Assembly (NCBI RefSeq): GCF_900112685.1
Contig: NZ_FOMS01000011.1
Location: 1 to 64,000, forward strand
Length of the DNA stretch: 64,000 nucleotides
Reading direction: 5' to 3'
Source: Roseivivax sediminis
Lineage (GTDB): Bacteria; Pseudomonadota; Alphaproteobacteria; Rhodobacterales; Rhodobacteraceae
The notes below the pieces were generated by a model, which did not search any database, was not told where the DNA came from, and saw only the letters and a list, made by a program, of their open reading frames with translations. Each line of letters starts with the position of its first letter. Position 1 is the first letter of the stretch. Positions 1 to 8,943 of this stretch are shown one piece after another. The position numbers and the translations under genes were made by a program.

Positions 1-275
1 GCCAGGAACGAGGCGCTGCGCGCAACGAAATACCTCGGCCGCGCCATCTGACGAAAGTGGAGCGGGTACCACCGCCGAAGCCGCGCCGAGACGAAACCTC
101 TCGTGACATTGCTGCGCAATGCACTGCCGGTCAATGGATGCATTGCGTAAAGCTGCTGGGTCAGAGCCTGATGGCACGCGATTTCGATCGTCAGGTTGCA
201 GAACTCCAGGTCCGCGCCGCCGTACTCAACGGCTACACCGCGCTCGGCATACCTGTCACAGAGCCCATGGGATAA
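1..275 (+). pseudogene. IS5-like transposase remnant (3' end, decayed)
   Basis: The window opens inside a broken transposase reading frame. Frame 1 reads ARNEALRATKYLGRAI, meets a TGA at 49-51 where I would expect a Trp codon, then continues RKWSGYHRRSRAETK. The reading then shifts to frame 3 at about 138 (MHCVKLLGQSLMARDF and on) and stops at 275. This tail looks like the C-terminus of IS5-type DDE transposases found in Rhodobacterales; the family name is from memory. A TTTGCGCAACAAAGCC terminus at 314-329 fits an IS5-like end. The nonsense codon and the extra roughly 40 bases between 97 and 138 make an active product impossible. Confidence 0.7.
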
Positions 276-313
276 GTGCGTCTGGGGAAAGGGGAGGTCC
301 GCACTTCACGTTC

Positions 314-329
314 TTTGCGCAACAAAGCC
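314..329. repeat. Likely terminal inverted repeat (one end) of the IS5-like remnant
   Basis: The sequence TTTGCGCAACAAAGCC lies about 40 bases after the transposase remnant's stop. It is the reverse complement of GGCTTTGTTGCGCAAA, the kind of terminus carried by IS5-group elements. The other end of the element lies outside the window, so the pairing cannot be checked here. Confidence 0.5.
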
Positions 330-344
330 GCGCCGATGGTACAA

Positions 345-773
345 TCAAACCCGCCTGCCGACGTTCTTTGTTGATGGCCCTGACGTGCCCGCAGGCGCGT
401 CCCGCCGCTGGATCAGGGCCAGACCGAAGCTGTCACTGGCTTGCGTAAGCCTTCTCTTATTCGTGCCTGTCACGGTGCAGGCCCGAGCGAAGCCGGACGG
501 CCCGGATTCATAGACGACATGCTTGATCCGGCAGCGAAGGCCGGAAAGCTGCGCGGCAAGAGCATCTTCCCCTGCCGGACAGGTCCACGTCTCGACCGGA
601 CCATCCTGCGGATTAAAGAGCGCGACCGAGTAGGTCTTCTTGTGAACGTCAAGCGCGGCGACTCGGCTGCCGCGATGAAGCGTGTGATGCGCGATGCCCT
701 CTTGACCATGCTGAACCTCCCGAGGCTGAAGAACCCCAGCATCGCAGCCCGCAAGCGCAACGCCGTCCAGCAT
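345..773 (-). pseudogene. IS110-like transposase N-terminal fragment
   Basis: A minus-strand frame carries the start of an IS110-family DEDD transposase. RVAALDVHKKTYSVALF holds the first catalytic Asp, and VVYESGPSGFARA holds the Glu; this conserved part spans about 665-480. The similarity then ends abruptly and the rest, to the stop at 345, is unlike the family. A complete IS110 transposase is over 300 residues, so only roughly the first fifth is present. The upstream boundary is uncertain and the ATG at 773 is only one candidate start. It lies next to an unrelated IS remnant, which marks this as an old insertion site. Confidence 0.6.
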
Positions 774-904
774 AGTATTTTTGGCTCTGACCGTTGGGGC
801 TAGGCACTGCCCGTCCGGCACCTTTGGTGCGCAACAGGTGCACTTCGTCTGGCCCTGTTGGTACTGTGTTGCCGATCCCGGACGCGGGCGGGGCCGAAAC
901 GGCG

Positions 905-937
905 AAGGCCCCGGCGGAACCGCCGGGGCCTTGCTTT
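905..937 (-). terminator. Perfect 13-bp hairpin after the 30-residue membrane protein gene
   Basis: AAGGCCCCGGCGG (905-917) and its exact complement (920-932) are separated by two bases. The hairpin lies about 28 bases beyond the stop of the small minus-strand gene at 961-1053. The T-run is weak on either strand, so termination is inferred from stem strength and position. Confidence 0.5.
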
Positions 938-960
938 CGAGTACCTCGAACTGTCGGGAT

Positions 961-1053
961 TCAGCGCGGCTTGCGCGCATGGTCCCAGACGATCGCGCCG
1001 CCCGAGACGAGCGCGAAGCCGATGATGGCGACGGTGATGATTTCGACGAACAT
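961..1053 (-). CDS. 30-residue single-span membrane protein
   Basis: I do not recognise this gene. The minus strand encodes MFVEIITVAIIGFALVSGGA followed by IVWDHARKPR, giving 30 residues. Residues 2-23 form one hydrophobic helix and the tail is basic (HARKPR), so the C-terminus should face the cytoplasm. An AGGAAC Shine-Dalgarno sequence lies at proper spacing before the ATG, and a perfect 13-bp hairpin follows the stop. The start signal, hydrophobic helix, basic tail and hairpin together make a real gene likely despite its size. It lies between IS debris and the DUF892 gene. No function can be assigned. Confidence 0.55.
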   Translation of the reverse strand: MFVEIITVAIIGFALVSGGAIVWDHARKPR

Positions 1054-1250
1054 GGGCGGTGTTCCTGTAGTGCGGGTGGGCGTTGCGGTGACAGGGGGCA
1101 TATAGGGATCGAGTTGACGAAACCCGACTCTCAAAGCGTCTCTTCGATGTCCGAAAACGACCTCTGGGCCGATTTATTTCCGACAATTCGAGCGGCCTGG
1201 CCGGATCGGCCAAGCGCGCGCCGGCCCGAGGGTCGACGCGCGGGGGCAGC

Positions 1251-1733
1251 TTACGCCGCTTCCTTGTTGATCTCGGTCTTGCCGAGCTTCGACAGCTTCT
1301 GGTCGGCCGCGTATTCCTGTTGCAGGTTGCGGTTCAGCAGCTCCGCGATCTCGGGATGGCCGAGCTGCTTGGCCCAGGCGACGAGCGTGCCGTAGCGGGT
1401 GATCTCGTAATGCTCCACGGCCTGTGCGGCCGCGATCATGCCGGCGTCGCGCGTCTCTCCCGATTCCGCTTCGTCCATGATCTCGGAGCCTTCCTCGAGG
1501 ATGCCCTCGATCGCCTCGCAGGTGACGCCCTTGACCTTGAGCCCGAGGCTCTCGAACGCCTTCTTGAGGTTCTCGATCTGCTCTTCGGTCTCTTCCTGGT
1601 GCTCCTCGAAGGCAGCCCGCAGATCGTCGTCGGTCGCCTTGCGGGCCATCTTGGGCAGGGTCTTCAGGATCTGCTTCTCGGCATAGTAGATGTCGCGCAG
1701 GAAGTGTTCGAAAAGTCCGCTGAGGTCTTTCAT
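1251..1733 (-). CDS. Ferritin-like DUF892 (YciE/YciF family) protein
   Basis: The product is 160 residues, the usual length for this family of four-helix, ferritin-like stress proteins. It opens with MKDLSGLFEHFLRDIYYAEK, where the YYAEK segment is typical, and has E/H-rich helices such as EEHQEETEEQIENL and AVEHYEITRYG that could bind a di-metal centre. The ATG at 1733 is chosen because AAGGAGACTGAC precedes it directly; the open frame runs further upstream without a start signal. YciF-type proteins are stress-induced and cytoplasmic, but their reaction is unknown. It appears to be a single-gene unit ahead of the PQQ dehydrogenase genes. Confidence 0.85.
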   Translation of the reverse strand: MKDLSGLFEHFLRDIYYAEKQILKTLPKMARKATDDDLRAAFEEHQEETEEQIENLKKAFESLGLKVKGVTCEAIEGILEEGSEIMDEAESGETRDAGMIAAAQAVEHYEITRYGTLVAWAKQLGHPEIAELLNRNLQQEYAADQKLSKLGKTEINKEAA

Positions 1734-1909
1734 GTCAGTCTCCTTATCGCGTCCGGCGGGGCACCGTGCCGCCGCCATGCGAGCCGGAAACAGGTGGCGC
1801 GGTGCTTCGTTCCGGCGTCGGGAGACCGATTGAATTATAGCAATCGCCCCTGCATCGGCGGGAACATGCAGGGCGGCCCCGCGCGGCGTACGCGGAGCCG
1901 CCCGGATCG

Positions 1910-4111
1910 TCACTCCGGCAGGGCGTAGACGGCGATCTGGTCACCGACCTGCGGTTTGAGGATCGTGTTGCCGCCGCCGATGAAGGCGACGTATTGTCGG
2001 CCCTCGTGCTCGTAGACGGCCGGGTTGGACACTGACGGCGCCTCGACGGTGTCTTCCCACAGCTCCTCGCCGGTCTCGATGTCGAAGGCGCGCACCTTGG
2101 CGTCCATGGTCGAGCCGATGAACACCACACCGCCCGCCGTGACCGCCGGGCCGCCGATTGTGGGCGAGCCCATGCTCTCGGGCATGTAGAAGCCGAACTT
2201 CTGCGACGATCCCAGCGGCTCGCGCCAGTTGACGTCGCCGGTCTTCATGTCGATGGAGACAAGCTCGCCGTAGGGCGGCTTCCAGCAGGGCATGCCGAGC
2301 CAGTTCATCGCCACCTGCAGCGACATCCCGTAGGGTGCGCCGATCTGCGGGTAGTAGCCCGCCTCGTTGCCCGAACCGCCCTGGATCTCGTCGAATTCCT
2401 CGCGGGTATAGAGCTGGATGTACTGCGCGATGTGCGAGGTGTTGACGATCGCGGTCTGGCTCTCGGGATCGAACGCGACGCCGCCCCATTGCACACCGCC
2501 GGCGCTGTCGGGGAAGGTGTAGACGCCTTCACCCTCGGTCGTGGGCGGGGTGTACATGCCTTCGTACCAAAGGTCGTCGAAGAGGCGGGAGCACTGTCCG
2601 AAGCCGACAAGATCGGCGAGCCACCAGACATCCGCCTTCTCGGCCTGGTCGAGCAGGGGCGCGGGTTTGGTCGGGAAGGGCTGGGTCTCGGCGTATACCT
2701 CGCCCTCGACGGTACCGTCGCCGGTGGGCACTTCGCGTTCCTCGATGGGCCACACGTCCTCGCCGGTTTCGCGGTTCACCACGAAGAGGAACCCCATCTT
2801 TGTCGCCTGCATCAGCGCCGGGATCTCTTCGCCGTCGACGGTGATGTCCATGAGCGTGGGGGCGGAGTTGGTGTCGTAGTCCCAGATGTCGTGATGCACC
2901 CACTGGCGCGACCACTCGACCTCCCCGGTCTCCAGGTCGACGGCGGTGGTCGAGGTGGCGAGAGGGATCTCCTGCGTGCGGTTGCCGCCCCAGTAATTCG
3001 GGGAGGGGGAGGCCACCGGCAGGTAGACCATGCCCAGTTCCTCGTCGACGGACATCGCCGTCCAGACGTTCGCGGTGCCGGTCTCCTGGCGGATGTCTTC
3101 GGGGATCGTGTCGACCGCCCATTGAAGCTCCCCGGTTTGCGGATCGACGGAAAAGACCGATCCCGGCGGTGCCTCGGCGTATTTCCAGTCATTGCCGGCC
3201 CAGCCGATGATGACGTGGTTGCCCGCGACCGTCGGTGGTTGCAGCAGCGAGAACGGCCACTTGTTGTTGGTGTCGTTCCACTGGTTCACGTCAAGCGCGC
3301 CGTTGTCGCCGAAATCCGAGCAGAGTTCGCCGGTATCGGCATCCATCGCGAAGAGCCGCGCGTCCATCGTGCCGAGATAGATGATCTTCTGGCAGGTTTC
3401 GCCCTCGACCGGGTTTTCCGCTTCCCAGTATGACACGCCGCGGTTCTTGAGCGCCGGCTGGGTCAGCGCCTCGAGCCGGCTTTCGCTGTCGAAGCTCCAG
3501 ACTTCCTCGCCGGTGGCGGGGTCGAGCGCGAGGACGCGGTAGAAGGGCGTGCCGATGTAGAGCAAGCCGTTGGCGTAGACCGGCGTGGCCGACCAGACGG
3601 TCGTGGGCAGATCGCCCGATCCGTCCGATACGTCGCCGGTATGCACTTCCCAGACCTTTTCGAGATCGCCGACATTGTCGGGCGTGATCTGGTCAAGCGG
3701 GGAATATTTCTGCGCCGAGAGCTGCCCGTGGAAGCTGTTCCAGGTGGGTTCTTCGGGGACCAGCGGGACGGGCGTGCGCTGCGTGGCCTGTGCGCCCTGT
3801 CCGGTGGCCGAGCCGTCGCCGGTGGCCTCTGCGTCCTCGGTGCCGGCCCCGGTTTCCGCTTGCGGGGCCTCTTGGCCCTCGGTGTCCTCATCCGGGGCCG
3901 ATGGTTCTTCGGGGTTTTCGCCTTGCGTGCCGTCCTCCGACGTGGAGGTGTCGCCGGACTCTCCGGCGGTCGTGTCGCCTTCGGCGCCGTCGCCTTGTCC
4001 GGTGTACTGACCGGAGCCCTCGTCCGTGCCGGTGTCCTGCGCCAGCAGGGGCAGGGGGGCGGTGCTGATGGTCAGAGCGGCGGCGAGGGTGAGCGTGCCT
4101 GTACGGATCAT
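1910..4111 (-). CDS. PQQ-dependent dehydrogenase, periplasmic catalytic subunit (glucose/quinate type)
   Basis: A 733-residue exported quinoprotein. A signal peptide (MIRTGTLTLAAALTISTAPLPLLAQ) is followed by an acidic Gly/Ser/Thr/Glu-rich linker (about residues 26-115). An eight-bladed propeller domain begins at WNSFHGQLSAQKYSPLDQIT, resembling the membrane glucose dehydrogenase Gcd. Propeller-repeat W-motifs recur (ALDPATGEEVW, AFDIETGEELW), and HHDIWDYDTNSAPTLMD and QATKMGFLFVVNRETGEDVW supply Asp and Lys residues expected around PQQ. Substrate is probably a sugar or polyol. The ATG overlaps the stop of the upstream membrane gene (ATGA), so the two are translationally coupled. Unlike Gcd of E. 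coli, the membrane domain is not fused. No PQQ synthesis genes are in the window. Confidence 0.85.
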   Translation of the reverse strand: MIRTGTLTLAAALTISTAPLPLLAQDTGTDEGSGQYTGQGDGAEGDTTAGESGDTSTSEDGTQGENPEEPSAPDEDTEGQEAPQAETGAGTEDAEATGDGSATGQGAQATQRTPVPLVPEEPTWNSFHGQLSAQKYSPLDQITPDNVGDLEKVWEVHTGDVSDGSGDLPTTVWSATPVYANGLLYIGTPFYRVLALDPATGEEVWSFDSESRLEALTQPALKNRGVSYWEAENPVEGETCQKIIYLGTMDARLFAMDADTGELCSDFGDNGALDVNQWNDTNNKWPFSLLQPPTVAGNHVIIGWAGNDWKYAEAPPGSVFSVDPQTGELQWAVDTIPEDIRQETGTANVWTAMSVDEELGMVYLPVASPSPNYWGGNRTQEIPLATSTTAVDLETGEVEWSRQWVHHDIWDYDTNSAPTLMDITVDGEEIPALMQATKMGFLFVVNRETGEDVWPIEEREVPTGDGTVEGEVYAETQPFPTKPAPLLDQAEKADVWWLADLVGFGQCSRLFDDLWYEGMYTPPTTEGEGVYTFPDSAGGVQWGGVAFDPESQTAIVNTSHIAQYIQLYTREEFDEIQGGSGNEAGYYPQIGAPYGMSLQVAMNWLGMPCWKPPYGELVSIDMKTGDVNWREPLGSSQKFGFYMPESMGSPTIGGPAVTAGGVVFIGSTMDAKVRAFDIETGEELWEDTVEAPSVSNPAVYEHEGRQYVAFIGGGNTILKPQVGDQIAVYALPE

Positions 4112-4467
4112 GTCGCGGCTCCTTGTTCCTTGCGGACCGGGCCGATGCCGTCGAGGACGATGCCGACCAGCGCGACGATCATCGCCACGACGATCCACCA
4201 GCCATGCAGGAAAGCGGCGGCGATGGCGGTGCCGATGATGCCCAGGATGGTCAGCCAGCGCCAGACGGGGTGGCCCGTCGTGGCAATCAGGATTGCGCCG
4301 AGCGCAACGAGGAGCGCGGCCACCACGACGATCAGCGCGCCGATCGTGCCGGTCACGCCGGTCAGGGGCGTCAGGTAGAGGTAAAGGGCGAGGCCGGCGC
4401 CGGCGAGCGCGGCGAGGGCCGTCACCGTGGCCCCGAGGGGCGAGCGACGTTTTCGGGTATGGGCCAT
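4108..4467 (-). CDS. Four-helix membrane subunit of the split PQQ dehydrogenase
   Basis: A 119-residue integral membrane protein with about four hydrophobic segments (roughly residues 11-33, 37-60, 66-88 and 90-110) and charged ends (MAHTRKRRS, GPVRKEQGAAT). An AGAAGGAA ribosome site precedes the ATG at 4467. Its stop overlaps the start of the PQQ dehydrogenase gene. In Gcd-type enzymes the N-terminal membrane domain anchors the enzyme and passes electrons to ubiquinone. This gene occupies the place of that domain and has similar size and a similar Trp-rich last loop (FLHGWWIVV). I infer it is the detached anchor. Sequence similarity alone would not prove this. Confidence 0.65.
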   Translation of the reverse strand: MAHTRKRRSPLGATVTALAALAGAGLALYLYLTPLTGVTGTIGALIVVVAALLVALGAILIATTGHPVWRWLTILGIIGTAIAAAFLHGWWIVVAMIVALVGIVLDGIGPVRKEQGAAT

Positions 4468-4564
4468 TCGAAATTCCTTCTGTTCCCTATTCGGGAATGG
4501 TCGAAGGCCCGCGATGTTCCCGGAAAATGGCGGGTTCCCGCCGATTGCATGACTGTGATCGGTC

Positions 4565-5269
4565 TCAGACGACCTCTATCACGCCCTTGTCGACGGCCAG
4601 CACGTAGCCGCGCCGCGCGATCGTCTTGACGATCAGTTCCGACACGAGCTGGTTGCCGAGACCGTCGCGCAGGCGCTTCACGCGGGTCGCGCCGGAAGCT
4701 TCCTCGCAATCCGCCTCGGGCCGGCCGGTGATCATCGCCTCGATCTGCGCACCGGTCAGCATCTCGTCGTCGAGCCGCGCCTCGGCAAGGATCGCCAGCG
4801 TCTCCATCATCGCCTCGGTGAGCTTGAAACCCATCGTGTTGAGATAGACGGTATTCTCTTCCCGGCTGACGATGAGTGACGACACCTCGATGCCCGAGCG
4901 CTCGATCTCCGCCATGCGGCGGTTGAGCGTGACCAGCATCACCAGGAACACCAGCGCGGCGATCATCAGCGCGGTGGCGAAGACCAAAAGCACGAAGATC
5001 GCCATCCGGTAGGAGGCGAGCGTTTCGGAGAATGCGGTGCCCGACTGGGCGAGGATCTCAAGCAGCGTGACCTCGGCCGCGCCGGTGAGGGTGTCGTTCT
5101 CGACGAAGATCCGCTCCACCCGGTCGTTGAAGGCGCCCGCCTCCGGCAGGGTCAGGAGCAGCCACGCGCCCGCGCCGAGAAGCAGCAGGACGATGGCGGC
5201 GATCCCGCCGGTGACGATCAGGGAGCCCGAGCGGCGGGCCTCAGTAGCGAAGGAAGTTCTGGCCGGCAC
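4565..5269 (-). CDS. Membrane protein with C-terminal winged-helix (OmpR-like) domain
   Basis: A 234-residue protein of unusual layout. Two transmembrane helices (about residues 17-40 and 88-112) flank a roughly 45-residue probably periplasmic loop. After a short linker, a cytoplasmic C-terminal domain (about 145-234) ends ATRVKRLRDGLGNQLVSELI then VKTIARRGYVLAV, the pattern of the recognition helix and wing of response-regulator Trans_reg_C domains (compare the usual RGRGYRL). It may be a membrane-tethered DNA-binding regulator of the ToxR kind, though topology is inverted because here the DNA-binding part is C-terminal. The start is a GTG with GAGGAA upstream, inside the preceding gene (29-base overlap). 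No target is visible. Confidence 0.6.
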   Translation of the reverse strand: MPARTSFATEARRSGSLIVTGGIAAIVLLLLGAGAWLLLTLPEAGAFNDRVERIFVENDTLTGAAEVTLLEILAQSGTAFSETLASYRMAIFVLLVFATALMIAALVFLVMLVTLNRRMAEIERSGIEVSSLIVSREENTVYLNTMGFKLTEAMMETLAILAEARLDDEMLTGAQIEAMITGRPEADCEEASGATRVKRLRDGLGNQLVSELIVKTIARRGYVLAVDKGVIEVV

Positions 5270-5528
5270 TGTCGCGTCTTTCCTCGAGCCCGCTTTCGTC
5301 GAACACCGATACCACGTTGAGAAGCGTCCATCCCGCCTGCGCGAGGCGCGGCGCCAGTTCCTGCCGCGCCGCGGCCCGGCCGCATTCGCCGCCTATCTCG
5401 GCCACACCGTAATGCAGGCGCAAGGGGGACTCGCGCTTGGCCTTGTAGTCCGCGTAGCACGCGGCCCGTGCGGCGCCGGGGACCAGGATCGGCACGAGAA
5501 GCGCCAGGATGAGCAGGTATCGGATCAT
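5241..5528 (-). CDS. Small secreted protein, unknown function
   Basis: A 95-residue protein with a clear signal peptide (MIRYLLILALLVPILVPGAARA, cleavage likely before ACYADYK). The mature part has two Cys (positions about 24 and 49) that could pair, and ends VVSVFDESGLEERRDSAGQN. I recall similar short exported proteins upstream of rnhB in Rhodobacterales but know no function. The ATG at 5528 is the only start that keeps the signal peptide. Its 3' end overlaps the start of the membrane winged-helix gene, so the two are co-transcribed. It is divergent from rnhB. Confidence 0.7.
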   Translation of the reverse strand: MIRYLLILALLVPILVPGAARAACYADYKAKRESPLRLHYGVAEIGGECGRAAARQELAPRLAQAGWTLLNVVSVFDESGLEERRDSAGQNFLRY

Positions 5529-5675
5529 GACCCCTTGATGCGCAGCAGCGCGCTGAAAGGCAATGACCGGGTGGCGGCGCCGGGCGGTTATCGCATGACC
5601 GCGTCGTGGGTGGACTGGCCCCCGCCCCCCCGGTCGCGGTAGACCGTCGCACGGGACAACGGTGAAACGGACGGT

Positions 5676-6299
5676 ATGGACGACAGTCACGAACGGGCGT
5701 TGATCACGCGCGGGGCGCGCAGTGTCGCGGGTGTCGACGAGGTCGGGCGCGGGCCGCTTGCCGGCCCGGTGGTGGCGGCGGCGGTGCTCTACGATCCGGC
5801 GACGCTGCCCGAGGGGCTGCGCGACTCCAAGGTGTTGACGCCCAAGCGGCGCGAGGTCCTGGCCGAGGCGCTGCGCGGCGTCTGCGCCTTCGGGGTCGGC
5901 ATCGCCTCGGTCGAGGAGATCGACGAGGTGAACATCCTGCGTGCCTCGCACCTGGCGATGATGCGGGCGGTCGCGGCGCTGCCCGAGCCGCCGGGCCATC
6001 TGCTGATCGACGGGCGCGACGTGCCCCGCACCTGCACGCTTCCGGCCACCCCGCTGATCGGCGGCGACGGGCTGTCGGTGTCGGTCGCGGCGGCCAGCAT
6101 TCTGGCCAAAGTTGCGCGCGATGCGCTCATGCGGGATTTGGCGCAACACTTCCCAGGTTACGGCTGGGAGACAAACATGGGCTATCCGTCACAAAGCCAC
6201 AGATCGGCGCTCCGAAATCTGGGGGTGACCCCTCACCATAGGCGCAGCTTCCGGCCCGTGCGCAATATCTTGTATCAAGGCGATTTGCCAAGTTCCTGA
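5676..6299 (+). CDS. rnhB: Ribonuclease HII
   Basis: A 207-residue enzyme that cleaves the RNA strand of RNA-DNA hybrids and nicks at single ribonucleotides embedded in DNA. AGVDEVGRGPLAGPVVAAAV near residues 18-37 holds the catalytic Asp21-Glu22 pair. LLIDGRDVP holds a further metal-binding Asp, and AASILAKVARDALM is the conserved helix in which the last Asp is found. Length is normal for the family. The gene stands alone, with ccrM starting 92 bases downstream in the same direction. Confidence 0.95.
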   Translation: MDDSHERALITRGARSVAGVDEVGRGPLAGPVVAAAVLYDPATLPEGLRDSKVLTPKRREVLAEALRGVCAFGVGIASVEEIDEVNILRASHLAMMRAVAALPEPPGHLLIDGRDVPRTCTLPATPLIGGDGLSVSVAAASILAKVARDALMRDLAQHFPGYGWETNMGYPSQSHRSALRNLGVTPHHRRSFRPVRNILYQGDLPSS

Positions 6300-7501
<1,202 letters not shown>

Positions 7502-7566
7502 GCCCCGAGACTTCAGGACTTCATGGTTACCGCCAGCGCCCGCGGATCTCCGCAGGGCGCCACTGG

Positions 7567-7597
7567 CCCCGCCTGCCTGGCAGGCGGGGTCCTTTTC
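7567..7597 (+). terminator. Intrinsic terminator after ccrM
   Basis: CCCCGCCTGCC (7567-7577) and GGCAGGCGGGG (7579-7589) form a strong hairpin, followed by TCCTTTTCG. It lies 66 bases after the ccrM stop. Confidence 0.7.
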
Positions 7598-7630
7598 GTT
7601 CCCGGCCGTTGTGCAGGGTGGCTGGGGTTG

Positions 7631-7683
7631 GAGCGAGGGGCCAGCCCCTCGCGCTCCCCGGGATACTTATGGGCAGATGAAAA
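7631..7683. repeat. Dispersed hairpin repeat, copy A1
   Basis: The copy has a GCGAGGGGCCAGCCCCTCGC hairpin followed by GCTCCCCGGGATACTTATGG and GCAGATGAAAA. It is the hairpin plus core form of the repeat found at about nine other places in the window. It fills the gap between the ccrM terminator and the EamA permease gene. Confidence 0.8.
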
Positions 7684-7789
7684 CCAGGGGCCGGATCGGA
7701 AAGGGGGCGGTTTCCGGGGTGGCGATCGTCTTGACCCCGGGGCGCGGGCGCGGTCTTGTGCGCGCCACTGCGCCGGGCCGGGAGACATC

Positions 7790-8668
7790 ATGGACATTCG
7801 CGCCAGCCTCATGGGCTTCGCCTTCGCGGCGATGTGGTCGTCGGCCTTCACCTCGGCGCGGATCATCGTCACCGCCGCGCCGCCGCTGTCGGCGCTGGCG
7901 CTGCGTTTCCTCATATCCGGGCTGATCGCCGTGGCGCTGGCGCGCGCGCTTGGGCAGAGCTGGCAGCTGACGCGGCCACAATGGCGCGCGACGATCGTCT
8001 TCGGGATCTGCCAGAACGCCCTTTATCTCGGGCTCAATTTTGTCGCGATGCAGAGCGTCGAGGCATCGCTCGCGGCGATCATCGCGTCGACCATGCCGCT
8101 TATGGTCGCCTTCGCGGGCTGGGCGATCTTCGGAGAGCGGCTGCCCGTGATGGGCGTGCTCGGGCTGGTGGCCGGCGTGGCGGGGGTGAGCGTGATCATG
8201 GGCGCGCGGCTGTCCGGTGGCATGGACCCGGTGGGCGTGGCGCTCTGCGTCGTCGGTTCTGCCTCTCTCGCCGCGGCGACCCTGTCGCTCCGGCAGGCCA
8301 GTTCGGGTGGCAACATGCTCATGGTCGTGGGGCTGCAGATGCTGGTGGGGGCGGCCGTGCTCGCGGTGCCGGCGGGCTTCGAGACGCATGTGGTGGAGCC
8401 GTCCTGGGCGCTGTTCTGGGCCTTCCTTTACACCACGCTGGTGCCGGGGCTGGCGGCGACGCTGGTGTGGTTCTGGCTGGTGGACCGGATCGGCGCGGTA
8501 CGGGCCGCGACCTTCCACTTCCTCAACCCGTTCTTCGGTGTGGCGATCGCGGCGGTCCTGCTGGGCGAGGCGCTCGGCCCGCTCGATGCCATTGGCGTGG
8601 CGATCATCGCGGGGGGTATCCTCGCGGTGCAGCTTGCCCGGGCGCGGGTGCGCCGGGCCGCGGTCTGA
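7790..8668 (+). CDS. EamA/DMT-family permease
   Basis: A 292-residue inner-membrane protein with about ten hydrophobic segments arranged as two EamA repeats of five helices each, the normal build for drug/metabolite transporters. The second repeat ends LNPFFGVAIAAVLLGEALGP, a typical EamA C-terminal motif. The ATG at 7790 follows GGGAGAC; the open frame extends upstream through the dispersed repeat and is not coding there. The substrate cannot be deduced. It is followed by the minus-strand tRNA-Tyr gene. Confidence 0.85.
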   Translation: MDIRASLMGFAFAAMWSSAFTSARIIVTAAPPLSALALRFLISGLIAVALARALGQSWQLTRPQWRATIVFGICQNALYLGLNFVAMQSVEASLAAIIASTMPLMVAFAGWAIFGERLPVMGVLGLVAGVAGVSVIMGARLSGGMDPVGVALCVVGSASLAAATLSLRQASSGGNMLMVVGLQMLVGAAVLAVPAGFETHVVEPSWALFWAFLYTTLVPGLAATLVWFWLVDRIGAVRAATFHFLNPFFGVAIAAVLLGEALGPLDAIGVAIIAGGILAVQLARARVRRAAV

Positions 8669-8702
8669 ACGCGGAGCCATCTTGCGAAATCGGGGTGGAG
8701 AG

Positions 8703-8786
8703 TGGTGGGCGACCCTGGAATCGAACCAGGCGTGGGTCTCCCCGGCGGATTTACAGTCCGCTGCCGCACCTTGCAGCGCGTCGCCC
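8703..8786 (-). tRNA. tRNA-Tyr (anticodon GTA)
   Basis: The minus strand folds as a class II tRNA. The acceptor stem is GGGCGAC with GTCGCCC, then A73 and an encoded CCA. The anticodon stem GCGGA/TCCGC holds loop CTGTAAA (anticodon GTA at 8754-8752). A long variable arm has a GGG/CCC stem, and the T arm is CCTGG-TTCGATT-CCAGG. In this alignment position 8 is G and position 14 is C, instead of the near-universal U8 and A14. Confidence 0.93.
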
Positions 8787-8943
8787 ACGGCGGCGAAAAG
8801 GCAAGGCCCCGCGCCGACGTGACGGCGGACATACAAGCGGCCCCCGAGGGGGTCAACAGGAAATTCCCCGGCGCTGCGACCTGTCCGGCTTGTATCGCGG
8901 CGCGGGCGGTGCGAAGGCATCGAGAGGCCGCGCGGAGAGAGCG

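Noticed and set aside
7667-8920. Long minus-strand open frame (over 400 codons) across the EamA permease
   Set aside because: It is the mirror of the permease's codon pattern, rich in Arg/His/Gln with no domain, and it crosses the tRNA-Tyr gene. It is a shadow frame of high-GC DNA.
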